Source: Brachypterus glaber (lineage: Eukaryota > Arthropoda > Insecta > Coleoptera > Kateretidae). From it: 64,000 nt of DNA. How positions within the stretch are numbered: the first letter of the stretch is position 1; every line of letters starts with the position of its first letter. The notes under the pieces were generated by a model that was not told the DNA's origin, searched no databases, and saw only the letters and a list, made by a program, of their open reading frames with translations. Made by a program: the position numbers and the translations under genes. Below, one piece after another: positions 54,250 to 64,000 of the stretch. The stretch spans positions 70,816,095 through 70,880,094 of the forward strand of contig OY294044.1 in assembly GCA_958510825.1 (NCBI GenBank). The letters are read 5' to 3'.

Positions 54250-55728
54250 TTTAATAACACAGGACATCAACAAAAAGTTAGTTTTTTATAAACCATAATT
54301 TTTCTAGGTATTTTTAAAAATAATTTTACAAGTTAAAAATCAGTTACAATAATTTGGAGCACAAACGTTGTCCAGTATCGGGCTTTTTATATGAAGAATG
54401 ACCAAGTGCCACCGCAAAATAATGATAACGATTTGGTAAGTCCAGTTAACTTGATTGCCGTCCATAAATCCTGACAAAAAGATTAATCGTGTGGCGCCCC
54501 CTATGCACGATTAAATTTTGCTGGATTCTATAAATTGTGAGTGCAAGTGCAAGTATTTCACGAGATTTATTTGAATAATAAAATTCGACGAGCACTATTA
54601 GTTTAAATTTATTTTTTTTATAGACCAGTCTCTAGATCGAGAAACCTCAGAAAAACCTCAGAAAGCGTTTTATTTTATATAAAATACCCCTCGTTTTTAA
54701 ACCGCCATAGCCAAATAAAAAATGCAAGGCTTTGTATTTATTAAAATCTGTTTATTTAAAGTGTACTCGTTAATTTAAAATTAAAAAAATATCTGTTGAA
54801 TTCTTTTAAAAATAGTTTTTTACCAAAGGTTAAAACACTTACAATATTTATTGAAAATTAAAATTATTTTTGAAAAGGTCACATTTTGAAAGTAACATTA
54901 ACAACAGCGGCTATATATAAAAAAAATAATAAATAAATGTCAAAGATTATAAATCAGCAACTTATGTTTAACTTTTTGTTTTAAGTCATTTAATGTTATT
55001 TTTTTGGAAAGTACATGCGATTCCAAATTTATTTTACAATAATTTGTTTGCAATAACAAGTTTTTTAAATATATCGAGTGTTTTAACCTAAAATAGAAGA
55101 AAAATAAATAAATTTAGTCTTAAGTTAACGATTAGACCCTAATTAACTAATTTTAAAGGGAACAGTGCCTTGTATTTTTTATTTGGGTGAAGCTGTTTAA
55201 AAAGGTTGGATAAATAATACAAATTCTGTGTATGTGTAAAAAAAATTAAAATAAATTTTCTTAGTGTGAACTGTATTACAATTTTTTATTTAATTTCACT
55301 CTCTATTAGGACATCCAGCAAAGTAAAAAAAGGTACTTTTAGAGCTTTGATGCACATTTTTCTGAATAATAAAGGTTGTGTGTTATTTATGTACGATAAG
55401 AAGCAAAAAAAAGTGTGAATAGGCTGATAAAAGGAAGTGTAGATTTATCAAGTAACCTTTGAAACATCTAAGAAAATGGATTTACCGATACTGATAAAAT
55501 AGATTATTTATATTGCATATGAGGGAAAAGGGCCAACCCTTGTATTTTTCATGAATTGTGTATATAGTTATATCAATATACTTCAAACACCGGTCAACAC
55601 ATAAAACAAATATATGCAGCCATGACTCGTAATATGTTATTATATTCTAAAAGCAATGTAAATAATTTTTTTAAGATATACACGAAAAACTTTTATTGTG
55701 AATTAGAAAAAATATATTATATATATTA
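54250..55728. other. Unassigned AT-rich DNA
   Basis: No gene, RNA gene or transposon could be supported in 1.5 kb. Confidence 0.45.
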
Positions 55729-56709
55729 GGCTGCTTTATTTTTCGACTATTTTTGTTTTTTCGGTCCCAACACGAAATTTTGTTGGAAGTACCCTAAAAA
55801 AAATTCCCTCAAAATTTTAGCCCTTAATATTAATATTAAGTAGTGGACCAAGGCATGTAAAGATTTCCCATTGAAAATACACGTAAACTTTGATTTTTTT
55901 TCTTTAAATTACTATAGCTTAGCGGCATTTTATGGCATCGCTTTGACCATAGACAGGTATTTCTCAAAATTGAATGCTCTACAAAAGTGCCCATTGCGGC
56001 ATAATCATAACTCGTACTGGTGAGGTAGTTTGGGCCACCAAACCCAATTTTTTCATAAAATTTACGTTTTTCTGTCCTTATCTCGTAATTGACAAGAGCT
56101 ACAAAAAATATTCAAATGATAAACTTTAAAGAAAATTTAATTTCCTAAAAAAATCAATATTTCTTGAGATATTATTATTATTATTATTATTTGTTATTTT
56201 TTATAATTTGACGTGATACTCGATAATAATTTGAAATAACAAAAACTTTAGAATTTAATATCTCAAGAAATATTAATGTTAGCGATTTAGTGCCAAGGGC
56301 CATTTTTGCAGGAAATTAAATTTCCTACAAGTTAATTATTTAAATATTTTTTGTAGCTCTTGTCAATTACGAGATAAGGACAGAAAAACTTAAATTTTAT
56401 GAAAAATTGGGTTTGGTGGCCCAAACTACCTCACCAGTACGAGTTATGATTATGCCGCAATGGGCACTTTTGTAAAGCATTCAATTTTGAGAAATACCTG
56501 TCTATGGTCGAAGCAATGCCATAAAATGCCGCTAAGATATAGTAATTTAAAGAAAAAAATCAAAGTTTACGTGTATTTTCAATGGGAAATCTTTACATGC
56601 CTTGGTCCACTACTTAATATTAATATTAAGGGCTAAAATTTTGAGGGATTTTTTTTTAGGATACTTCCAACAAAATTTCGTGATGGGACCGAAAAAACAA
56701 AAAGCACCC
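55729..56709. mobile_element. 981-bp TA-flanked palindromic element
   Basis: The ends are GGCTGCTTT and the inverted GGGTGCTTT, with TA on both sides (55727-55728, 56710-56711) in a wider ATATATTA context. Arms of about 430 bases are close to perfect and contain TTTTTTCGGTCCCA, TTAATATTAATATTAAG, GACCAAGGCATGTAAAGATT, ACCATAGACAGGTATTTCTC, TAATCATAACTCGTACTGGT and CTTATCTCGTAATTGACAAG. The turn includes an (ATT)n tract at 56170-56192. No coding sequence. TA flanks suggest Tc1/mariner-type mobilisation (inference). Confidence 0.8.
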
Positions 56710-57534
56710 TAATATATATTCACAATAAGAGTTTATATATATATGGGTATTTCTCAATTAAGGAAAAGCAAAATTGTTCTAAGACTTTTTTCTGCAAACA
56801 AAGAAAATAGGTGATTAGGGATCAGAGTAAGGGTTACATGTACCAAATTTCGTAAACAGCGGCAATATTTTAAAATTAAACTTAAAAAACCTTTTGCATG
56901 AAACCATAATTAAAAAGAAATAATTAATTTCTTGTAATAATTGTGTTCCCAAATTTTCACTATTTGTGAGAAATACCTACATTGTTTTTAGTTATTGTAA
57001 TAATTGTATATACATAATTTTTATTTATATCGTTTCATTTGGTATTTAGTACAATTATAGTATAATTATTAATAATATTTGTGATATTAAATACTACAAT
57101 ATCAGTTTTGTATGCTACATCTTGTCATAGACTATGTTTAAATGAGACCGAACTACCTAACTACTGAGGTACCGCAGTTATTATCGTATTTAATAATACG
57201 ATATTTAAGTGCTCTTTTTATTTTTAAACAATAGAGTTCTTTTATAAAACTTGAGTTTTCTTAAATTCAATCTACTTTGCCTTATGTTTTTGTATTATAA
57301 CTTATATTATATCAACTTGTTGTTATTAATTCGTTCTCTCTAGCCTTTTAGATGGATATTCTTAAAACATAATTCGTTTACGACCAGTTTAAAATGCAGT
57401 GGAATAATTAAAACAGCACAATATGACTATAATGCTGATCAATAAAAGCAAGTTAATCCAAAATCTGCATGCTCACGTATCCTTTTCAAAGTATGTTATC
57501 AGTTTTGGTTCAGGCACACTGGATCTAATCAAAA
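56710..57534. other. Unassigned AT-rich DNA
   Basis: No feature supported. Confidence 0.4.
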
Positions 57535-57680
57535 TTACCATATAGAGATGATGACCGATCGATTTCAATTCGCGGACAGTAGAAGTAATTAGTGTTGTGA
57601 TTGGTTGGATTGTTTTAACTTCTGCTTACAGTCACAAAGGTGGAATTTCGGGCTAGAATGATAATAGTATAGACTCAAAC
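57535..57680 (+). repeat. Diverged direct repeat, copy 1
   Basis: Shares with 58583-58715 the string GCGGACAGTAGAAGTAATTA, then GTGTT, ATTGTTTTAA and ATAATAGTA..., in the same order. The 1.05-kb offset encloses the MITE at 57749-58087. Confidence 0.6.
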
Positions 57681-57748
57681 AAAAATCAAAGGTTAGTTGC
57701 AGTTACACTCCAAAACTAAAATCAAAATATTTAGTATGCAACTACTTA

Positions 57749-57976
57749 CACAGAAATTTTTGTTGTCTTAAATCAAGAATGTGTGATTTGAATATAACGA
57801 AGATAATATATTCTCCTTTAAAGCAAAATTGTGCTTTAAATATGAAAGGATAAGAATATGGTATGCTTGAAAGGAGAATATATTCTCAAATATAAAAAGG
57901 ATAAGAATATGGTATACTTAAAAGGAGAATATATTCTAAAATATGAAAGGATAAGAAAATGGTATGCATAAAAGAA

Positions 57977-58032
<56 letters not shown>

Positions 58033-58087
58033 TCTTCGTTATATACAAATCATCATATTCTTTATTTAAGACAATATTTTTCTGTGT
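57749..58087. mobile_element. TA-flanked MITE (CACACAGAAAAA), long form
   Basis: Same family as 39362-39607: termini CACAGAAATTTTTGTTGTCT and inverted TTTTTCTGTGTG, with TA outside (57747-57748, 58088-58089). Here the internal 50-base unit (ATGAAAGGATAAGAATATGG, then GGAGAATATATTCT) is present three times, with divergence between units, and an (AT)n tract is inserted at the end of the last unit. The minus-strand frame over this element, with repeated YI, is the translated AT tract and not a gene. Confidence 0.8.
57979..58031 (+). repeat. (AT)n microsatellite
   Basis: About 26 uninterrupted AT units inside the MITE; the homologous position at 39550 is AATATATTCTC without expansion. Confidence 0.95.
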
Positions 58088-58089
58088 GT

Positions 58090-58582
58090 ATGTTTTAACA
58101 AGAACCATATTATTTAAATATATTGTGTCTTAATTATTAGATATTTTTCAGTACAAGTTAGGGAAGTTTATAGAAAATAATAACTTGAGTAGGAAAATAA
58201 ACAGGTTTTGTACAAAAGTTCTGAAGATCTAGTCAATAAAAAGTCCGATAATCATATTTTCTTTCATAAAAAGTGTAGTATTTCTAGACTGGGCCCATGA
58301 TGAGCCAAGGTATTTGATACTGTGCATCATAAAAGCAAACAATTCACTAAAACAGCATATTCCGCAATGTGTCTGTTAGTTCTTCTCTTAGAAAATACAA
58401 ATTTCAGCTTTAGAAAATATATTAATGTCAGTTCTTTTCTTAAAAAAAAAATTATCCATAGAAAGCTGCAAATAAACTTAAAGCATATGTTTACATATTA
58501 AAAAAAAACTTGAAAAAATAAGTAAACTAGAATTAAAACGGTTTATTTTCATTTTAGTATAGGCTTACTAATTCTATTCAGA
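58090..58582. other. Unassigned AT-rich DNA
   Basis: Nothing supported. Confidence 0.4.
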
Positions 58583-58715
58583 ATTACCATAAAGAGATGA
58601 TGGGGATTGAGTTCGATATGCGGACAGTAGAAGTAATTAGTGTTTTAATTGCTTGCATTGTTTTAATTTTTGCATGCAATTTTGGAATAGACTAATAATA
58701 GTAGATATAGGCGCA
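58583..58715 (+). repeat. Diverged direct repeat, copy 2
   Basis: Counterpart of 57535-57680; see the shared GCGGACAGTAGAAGTAATTA block. Confidence 0.6.
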
Positions 58716-58872
58716 CACTATCAAAAAACAAACATGAGTTAAAAATTCACTGAAAATTTTGTAATTTAACAAATTTATTGAGTTGTATTACAACAAATTT
58801 TATTTTATTTTTGTAACTTTAACAGTATTAATTCTAATCCAATCCAATATTATGCCAAGTGGGCATAATTAA

Positions 58873-59464
58873 CCCATTAGCATCCAGCATCCTAGTTTGC
58901 TACAATGGCATTAGTTTTCAGGATTCGACTTTTCACGCATCAACAACAACTGCGTAATTATAACGCTTTTTGAAGTTTTGAAAAACTTAAACCAGGTAGG
59001 TACTTTCTACTTGTTATTTTGGCAAGCTAATAAATTATATTAATTATAAATAATGTGATATTGGTTAAGATTTAATTTAGTTTTTGTACACAACACTGTG
59101 AATATGTGTCCTATAAATATGAAGCTGGGCATCGAAGTGAATATTTTCAATAACATTTTAAATATAAGTATTACTCAGATTTGTTAATAAATTGGTAAGA
59201 ATGAGTTAGCGGAGTAAGGAAACATTTAAAACTTTAGAGGAAGCATGGGAATATTTTAACTCAGAAGAAATTGAGGCGGATATAATAACTTTACAACCTT
59301 AAGTAGATGAACTGACGAATGAGGAGGAAACTGGAATACCCACTGTTAGTGAAATGCCAGGTCATGTTGAAATGAACGAAGATGAAAAGGACCCTGATGA
59401 GTTTGGCATTTCACGAAACATAGAACACGATGACACAGAAGACGATATCCTAACGGATATTTGA
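58873..59464 (+). mobile_element. 5' end of a piggyBac-type transposon
   Basis: TTAA at 58869-58872 is directly followed by CCCATTAGCATCCAGCATCC, a CCC terminus of the kind used by piggyBac elements. An untranslated leader of about 330 bases follows, then a broken transposase start at 59201. No right terminus (GGG-TTAA with matching sequence) was found downstream, so the 3' part is deleted or too diverged to see. Confidence 0.6.
59201..59464 (+). pseudogene. piggyBac-type transposase N-terminus, inactive
   Basis: From ATG at 59201 one frame reads through two internal stops (third codon, and TAA after TLQP) to TGA at 59462-59464. It shows KTLEEAWEYFNSEEIEADII and then VDELTNEEETG, with a very acidic region to the end (EDEKDPDEFG, then DDTEDDILTDI). 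An acidic start with EIEADI.x.P..VDxLTDEE is typical of piggyBac-derived transposases in insects. The catalytic DDD domain is absent. The long agreement in one frame despite stops implies inactivation after the element arrived. Confidence 0.65.
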
Positions 59465-60458
59465 TAAAAAAAGTTGCTTATTTTTTCATGAAACAAATTT
59501 ATATTCAAGAATTTTTTGTCTAGGAGGACTTCTGATTCTTTTTAAAAATTTGAAACTACCGTATAATATTATTCTATCGCAGGTGCTGGGAATAATATAA
59601 TAATAAATAAAAAAGTAGATAGTGTATTTTTCCTTACATAATAAAGGCAGTAGCTTTGATATATCTTATCCTTAATTTTAAGAGGAATATCAGCGTCATC
59701 ATGAATTCGCGAAAAATATTATTAGACCTGAAGGAGTATAAGATTCAGAAACAGTAACAAACAAACATAATTACGTGCTATTTCACATCTAGCAAGCTAT
59801 CAAAATGAGACTTTACGAATGTCGTTTCAAAGAGGAACGAAAACAATTAAAATATACACGCGAAAAACAATTGGGATCTATATATTCTGCTCTGCTGCAA
59901 AAAAAGTCGTATGGTTTATTAACGAAGATTTTTGTTTATTTTATTATTCCCCGACATTATAATGCTTAATTCCAGTTAATTTTAGAGTTTTAGCTGAGAT
60001 AAGACATCTTAGTTTTAAAAGTTTCAATTTGGATTTAAGCAGTTAGTTGTTTCTATCATAAAAAACTTTATTGTAGTATGGTTGGCATTGATACTAGATA
60101 TATTTTTTGAATTTTATTTTATATTTTATTTCATATAATATACGATAAAATTTAATGTGTGATGAGGGACGCTACATGACGGACGCCACAAAGTTTCCAC
60201 CATAATTTTAATCTTTTATTTTTTAATTTAATTCAAAGAAACAACAATAATTACACCTTAAATAAAAAAAAACTCTTCTAACAGTAAAATACAACACTAC
60301 CTACTTAAATACAACACATGAATCATAACTGGAATTTATTGCTTGGCCGGTTTGCAACGAACAGTAACTTAATTTCGTAAAAAAGTGTTTCTATTGGATT
60401 AATTTTGTTAGGGTGCGTTCATGCTGTGTAAAATATAGTTTTATGAAAAATTGATTAA
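59465..60458. other. Unassigned AT-rich DNA
   Basis: No transposase continuation or other gene is recognisable. Confidence 0.4.
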
Positions 60459-60562
60459 TTTTACATTAAATATCGAGGGCTTCATAACATGGGTGCTTAT
60501 CTCCAATTTAAAAAAACAATGATGATAAGCCCCTATGTTATGAAGCCCTCGGTATGTAAAAT
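60459..60562. repeat. Hairpin repeat
   Basis: Arms of about 40 bases, ATTTTACATTAAATATCGAG then GGCTTCATAACATGGG, and their near-perfect inverted counterpart, around a 22-base AT-rich loop. Probably a small MITE remnant. Confidence 0.7.
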
Positions 60563-61757
60563 TTGTACCTAGCTTTTAAATTGTATGGAATGGATGAACT
60601 AAAAGGTGAAAAAGTAGCTTAAAAGAGCAAAGACACTGGATTCCTTACTCAGATAAAGCATCTTATAAGTTTAGTGTAAAAAGTGTTAGGTTAGATTTAA
60701 GCAATGTAGTTTTTAGTTATCTCAAAATTATCAGTTAAAATAACTTTGCCGTCCTAATTTAATTAAATAATTTAAAGTTTAATTAAAACAGGAAATAAAT
60801 TATTTTAATGTTGTCACTTAAACTTACTTTCAATATTCATTTCGATAGAGTAATTAAATAAATTTTTACTCGCGTCACAAAATGCCTTATTTTTTGATTA
60901 CAGTTTAGTCTTTTTTAACTGCTATATTAGTAACCCTCCGTATCCCATACCTCCACATCCCCCTCCCACTTCCTCCCCCGCCCCCAACGCCAAATTATGA
61001 CAGATGCAACTCCAGCATCAGTGAGCAAAGACTCATTCCCCCAATTATCCATTCAAACTAATTCTATTTTAGACAAATGAGCCATAGGCACCAAACAAAC
61101 TACCGATGATGATGATGCTATATTAGTAAGTCAATTCTAAACTATTGTATTTTAAATTTTAGTCAATTAAATTTCGCATCAAGTCAGCGTCATGCGTGGA
61201 GAGGCTAGCCCATTATCAAATTGATATCAGTTTATAACTGAGGTACCGATATCTCATCCTTATGATAAAAATGTACTAATTTGGTTTTATTTATTACTTA
61301 AATTTTTTTTAAGTTTGCTTTTAAAGATAAAATCTGTAACCATATGGAAAACACGAATAAACGTACTTACTTACTAAAACCCACCAAAACAAAGGAATAA
61401 TAGACCAATAATCAACGAACAAAGAAAGCACAGATGTTACACTACTAACAATAGTTTAGCGATTACTTAATTATCAGTGACTCCATATAAAAAACAAGGT
61501 CCGTTTTAGACTTAAGTATTTACAGAAATTTCTTATTTATAAATACACCGTGGCAAAATTTAATCAATTTAATTACAGTAACTGTCGGCATGATTGCTAT
61601 AAATACAAAGGTTAAGAAATGCAAGTCTATTTTGCTTTTCTTCTTTCAACAAACTTTACTTTAATTTATAGTATAGAAACAAAGTACGATGTAGAATCTA
61701 CATTGTAGATGATGAAACCTAGCAGAAAATAAATTTTTATTTCAGAATTTTTTTTTT
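60563..61757. other. Unassigned DNA with a C-rich tract
   Basis: A pyrimidine-rich tract lies at 60930-60990. Its complement has four G runs at 60985-60958 separated by 1, 7 and 1 bases, so it could form a quadruplex. A short frame beginning ATG at about 60997 (MTDATPASVSKDSFPQ) ends after about 28 codons; no family is recognised. Confidence 0.4.
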
Positions 61758-61996
61758 CTTCAAGCGTACTAAAATGTTCATATTTTGTAACTGAACACAC
61801 TAGTTATAAGTGATCTATTTTTTTACAGTAAAAAAATGAGTTCATTGCTGTACGCCGTAAAAAAAAGTTAGTTAGCAAAACCACCACTGGCGGCAGCACT
61901 CTTTGACTTTGATGATAGTCATACATCAAACTTGTTTGTTTATTATGTGGTTGACTAGAGATTCTGTGCAAAAACCTTGTGTGAAATTGATTAAAA

Positions 61997-62148
61997 ATGA
62001 TTGAAGAAGAATATATGGTTTATACACCTACAAATCTCTCCGAAATTGCAAATGCTACATTAAACAAGTTACCATCGAAATCGCGAAAAGTGTACGATTT
62101 AGCCTACGAAAAAAATTTTAAATGAGCTAAGGAAGGTTTAAGTTTATT
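61997..62148 (+). pseudogene. Crypton-like tyrosine recombinase start, copy 1
   Basis: From ATG at 61997 the frame reads YTPTNLSEIANATLNKLPSK then SRKVYDLAYEKNFK, stops at TGA (62123-62125), and continues AKEG. The second copy has TGG at the stop position, giving KWAKEGVKKKRT. PxKSRxxYxxAYxxFxKWxxE is the pattern at the start of the core-binding region of tyrosine-recombinase-like proteins found in insect genomes, some carried by Crypton elements (from memory). Only the start is present; catalytic residues are absent. Confidence 0.45.
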
Positions 62149-62245
62149 TCGAAAGGGTTTTATTGGCCTATATTAATAAAAAAAACATTCTTTATTACTG
62201 AATAAATTAAATGCAAAAATTACAATTTTAAAAAAATATATAGGA

Positions 62246-62410
62246 TGCTTGAAGAAAAAATAGTATGTTTCAGTCAGAGGAAAAGTGATTTTTTTTACTC
62301 GTCTGTAGTTTCCGAGCTCGGCTTCGCTTCGTCCGTAAATTCTACAGACTAGTAAAAAAAGCTTTACTTTTACTCTTAGTAAAACAACATACTATTTTTC
62401 TTCAAGCGTA
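62246..62410. repeat. Inverted-repeat element between the two recombinase fragments
   Basis: TGCTTGAAGAAAAAATAGTA and its inverted counterpart TACTATTTTTCTTCAAGC form the ends. Inside, TTTTTTACTCGTCTGTAG pairs with CTACAGACTAGTAAAAAA around a GC-rich loop GAGCTCGGCTTCGCTTCGTC. The right end overlaps the opening of the second direct-repeat unit. Confidence 0.65.
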
Positions 62411-62546
62411 CTAAAATGTTCATATTTTATAACTAAACACACTTGATAGAAGTGATCTATTTTTTTACAGTAGTTGTTTTTTTATTACGTAAACAGGTCA
62501 TTGACTGGAGATTCTGTGCTAAAACGTTGTGTGAAATTGATTAAAA

Positions 62547-62700
62547 ATAATTGAAGAAAAATATATGGATTTTACACCTACAAATCTATCCGAAATTGAA
62601 AATGTTACATTAGACCAACAAAATCTCGAAAAGTATACGATTCAGCCTACCAAATCTTTTTTTAAAATGGGCTAAGGAAGGTGTAAAAAAGAAACGAACT
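62547..62700 (+). pseudogene. Crypton-like tyrosine recombinase start, copy 2
   Basis: The start codon has become ATA. The peptide FTPTNLSEIENVTL matches copy 1, a deletion shifts the frame, and after it SRKVYDSAYQIFF and KWAKEGVKKKRT follow in other frames. It confirms by comparison the underlying protein start and shows that both copies are dead. Confidence 0.45.
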
Positions 62701-62761
62701 AAAACGCATATTGTTTGTCGACGGTTGACAATATACGAGTTTAACGGCGGACTTTTTTACC

Positions 62762-62877
62762 ACTTTTTTGTCTCAAACTTTTTTCCGTGTAACCTTTTTT
62801 AATTTTAGTTTTGGAATATGATTCCTAGGGGGAAAAATACATAAAAAAGGTACTCTTGTTGTAATACTGTAGAGTCC
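62762..62877 (+). mobile_element. Arm fragment of the GGGAGCTA foldback family
   Basis: Matches 50048-50165: TTTTTTGTCYCAAACTTTTT, then GTGTAACYTTTT, ATATGATTCCT and AAAATACATAAAAAAGGTAC, TCTTGTTGTAATACTGTAG. The match ends before the GATTAACC block. Confidence 0.65.
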
Positions 62878-63383
62878 GCCTGACAGTACTGTCATTTCGT
62901 AAAATTTTTGTGAACTTTTAAATATAGCTGCCGTTGAACTTATATATATGTACATTGCTGTATCGCGTTAAGTTATATTTCTACGACTGAACTGACAAAA
63001 ATTATTTTGTAGAAAATTTAAAATGCTATTTACCTGTATAAAATTTATTCTCCTACGATCAATAATAAGCGAGTTATTTGCTCCCTTTGACCCCTTTACT
63101 CTACGCCAATGTAAACTATATTTTACGTGACGCAAACAACAAAGGTCCCAAATGCTTTTGCAATTTTTAGTAAAACTTTTCGTCTTGAATCTAAATCCTG
63201 CAAGTATATTTTTTAATAGTACCGTTTTCTAGATATCGGTCTTTGACATATCATCAATAATTAATTTAATATCATGTAATTTGGACCTTTTTTGCATTTA
63301 ATTTTTAAATGTTAAAACAGAACGCGCCACCTGATCATTCACTAGCACATCGAAGAGGTGTGGGATCTTAGGAAAACTAGCTT
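62878..63383. other. Unassigned DNA
   Basis: Nothing supported. Confidence 0.4.
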
Positions 63384-63640
63384 GATATCGCCTTGTAAAT
63401 TCCAAAACATCGTATCTAAATAATGAGAACTTGCCAGAGACTAGAAATTATTCTTTTTTATGGAATTAGAAGGGTAATAATTTAATAATTGACTAATTTA
63501 TATGAACAAGAACTTATTCTCGTTTATATGTAATTAATAAAGTTTTAAATAAATACCTTATTAACTGTTTAAAAAGGGATCATTTGTTATACCTGTGGTC
63601 ATTTTTCAGATACGATGTTTCAAAATTTACAAGGCGATAT
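63384..63640. repeat. Inverted repeat pair
   Basis: GATATCGCCTTGTAAATTCC, then AAAACATCGTATCT (63384-63417) is mirrored by AGATACGATGTTTCAAAATT, then TACAAGGCGATAT (63609-63640). About 190 bases of AT-rich DNA lie between. Likely the inner arms of a foldback. Confidence 0.6.
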
Positions 63641-64000
63641 TTATGTGTTTGTTAAGTCCATTACAACAATGCATAGAAGGTTTAGTACATTAAACTTTTT
63701 TTTTTATTTTTTTACAAAATTTTGACGAAATTCTCATTTTCAATACTTATTTAACCACTTCAATATTTTTTCACAAAATAAAAAATATATAGTCAAAGAG
63801 AAGATTTTATGAGCTTTAAAATAATGTATCATTGATATCTTAAGGTAAGAGGGGGTGCGAACTTTGACTCGCATGGTGTAACATTTTATTTAGCAAACAA
63901 ATGCATTCATAATTTGTATGTTTGTTTTTTTTTTAATATTTATGTTTATCATTTAATAATTATGTGTTTATTGAGAATAAGTATTTATTTTTGTTTTTTT
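63641..64000. other. Unassigned AT-rich DNA; possible repeat end
   Basis: At 63792-63880 the run GATTTTATGAGCTTTAAAAT, then AAGAGGGGGTGCGAACTTTG resembles, loosely, the right arm and end of the CAGAGCGGTCC foldback family. Otherwise nothing. Confidence 0.3.

Larger units (their letters stand above)
61758..62700 (+). repeat. Direct repeat pair, about 640-bp offset
   Basis: CTTCAAGCGTACTAAAATGT opens both units (61759 and 62400), followed by AGTGATCTATTTTTTTACAG. Each ends in a broken copy of the same coding start (61997 and 62547). The second unit lacks about 90 bases of leader. Confidence 0.75.

Noticed and set aside
57836..58108. 90-codon minus-strand frame with a repeated YI stretch
   Set aside because: Translation of an (AT)n microsatellite and MITE arms.
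1..64000. LTR retrotransposons, viral insertions, rRNA genes, CRISPR arrays, bacterial operons
   Set aside because: I looked for long direct terminal repeats with TG...CA ends, pol-type motifs, rRNA-like conserved blocks and regularly spaced repeats, and saw none that could be supported.

Overview
Repeat-rich nuclear DNA from an arthropod, most likely an insect. It is strongly AT-rich (roughly 70 % by eye), is broken once by a 200-base assembly gap, and has no bacterial-style gene layout, rRNA, CRISPR array or complete protein-coding gene. The order of insect cannot be told. Nearly every reading frame longer than 60 codons is a by-product of repeats.

Host gene content. One short segment looks like a genuine exon: 29121-29200 on the minus strand, with clean splice sites on both sides. 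It encodes a peptide (core [15 protein letters not shown]) resembling the propeptide of ADAM/ADAMTS-type metalloproteases. The simplest reading is that much of the window is intronic or flanking DNA of that gene. Weaker exon candidates lie at 36329-36471 (minus), 35208-35320 (plus) and 14058-14238 (plus, inside a transposon).

Transposon layout. 1-16 kb: a chain of foldback elements (1618-2088, 2547-3945, 4634-5192, 7866-9019), a hAT-type element with a perfect 8-bp target duplication (9085-10126), a TA-flanked foldback (10445-11143), two copies of a tRNA-derived SINE in opposite orientation (890-1062 and 11484-11735), an element ending in CCCAGTAAACACT (12470-14402) that contains a TTAA-flanked piggyBac-type MITE (13462-13742), and a foldback whose left end was duplicated in tandem (14614-15966). 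17-27 kb: a perfect 105-bp-arm palindrome with hammerhead-like cores (17007-17281), several MITEs and tandem duplications, two decayed LINE 3' ends, a Penelope-like endonuclease fragment, and a MITE split by an Arg-tRNA-derived SINE whose empty site is visible in a sister copy 150 bp away. 28-43 kb: a 0.9-kb repeat (second copy at 52.4 kb), a 1343-bp tandem duplication, and paired MITEs and foldbacks. 43-57 kb: a second palindromic insertion of the same design (47784-47973), a foldback nested in another foldback (49023-51398), a spacer-free 50-bp palindrome, and a 981-bp TA-flanked palindrome. 57-64 kb: MITEs, the 5' end of a piggyBac-type transposon with a broken transposase, two decayed copies of a Crypton-like recombinase start, and unassigned DNA.

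Main point of interest. Two unrelated palindromes (17 kb and 47.8 kb) share one layout: 13-15-bp target duplication, long nearly perfect inverted arms, a short spacer with hammerhead-ribozyme-like sequence, a 33-36-bp single-copy tail, then the second target duplication. A Penelope-like GIY-YIG fragment lies in the same window, so they may be short inverted-repeat derivatives of Penelope-like retroelements mobilised through ribozyme-bearing RNA.
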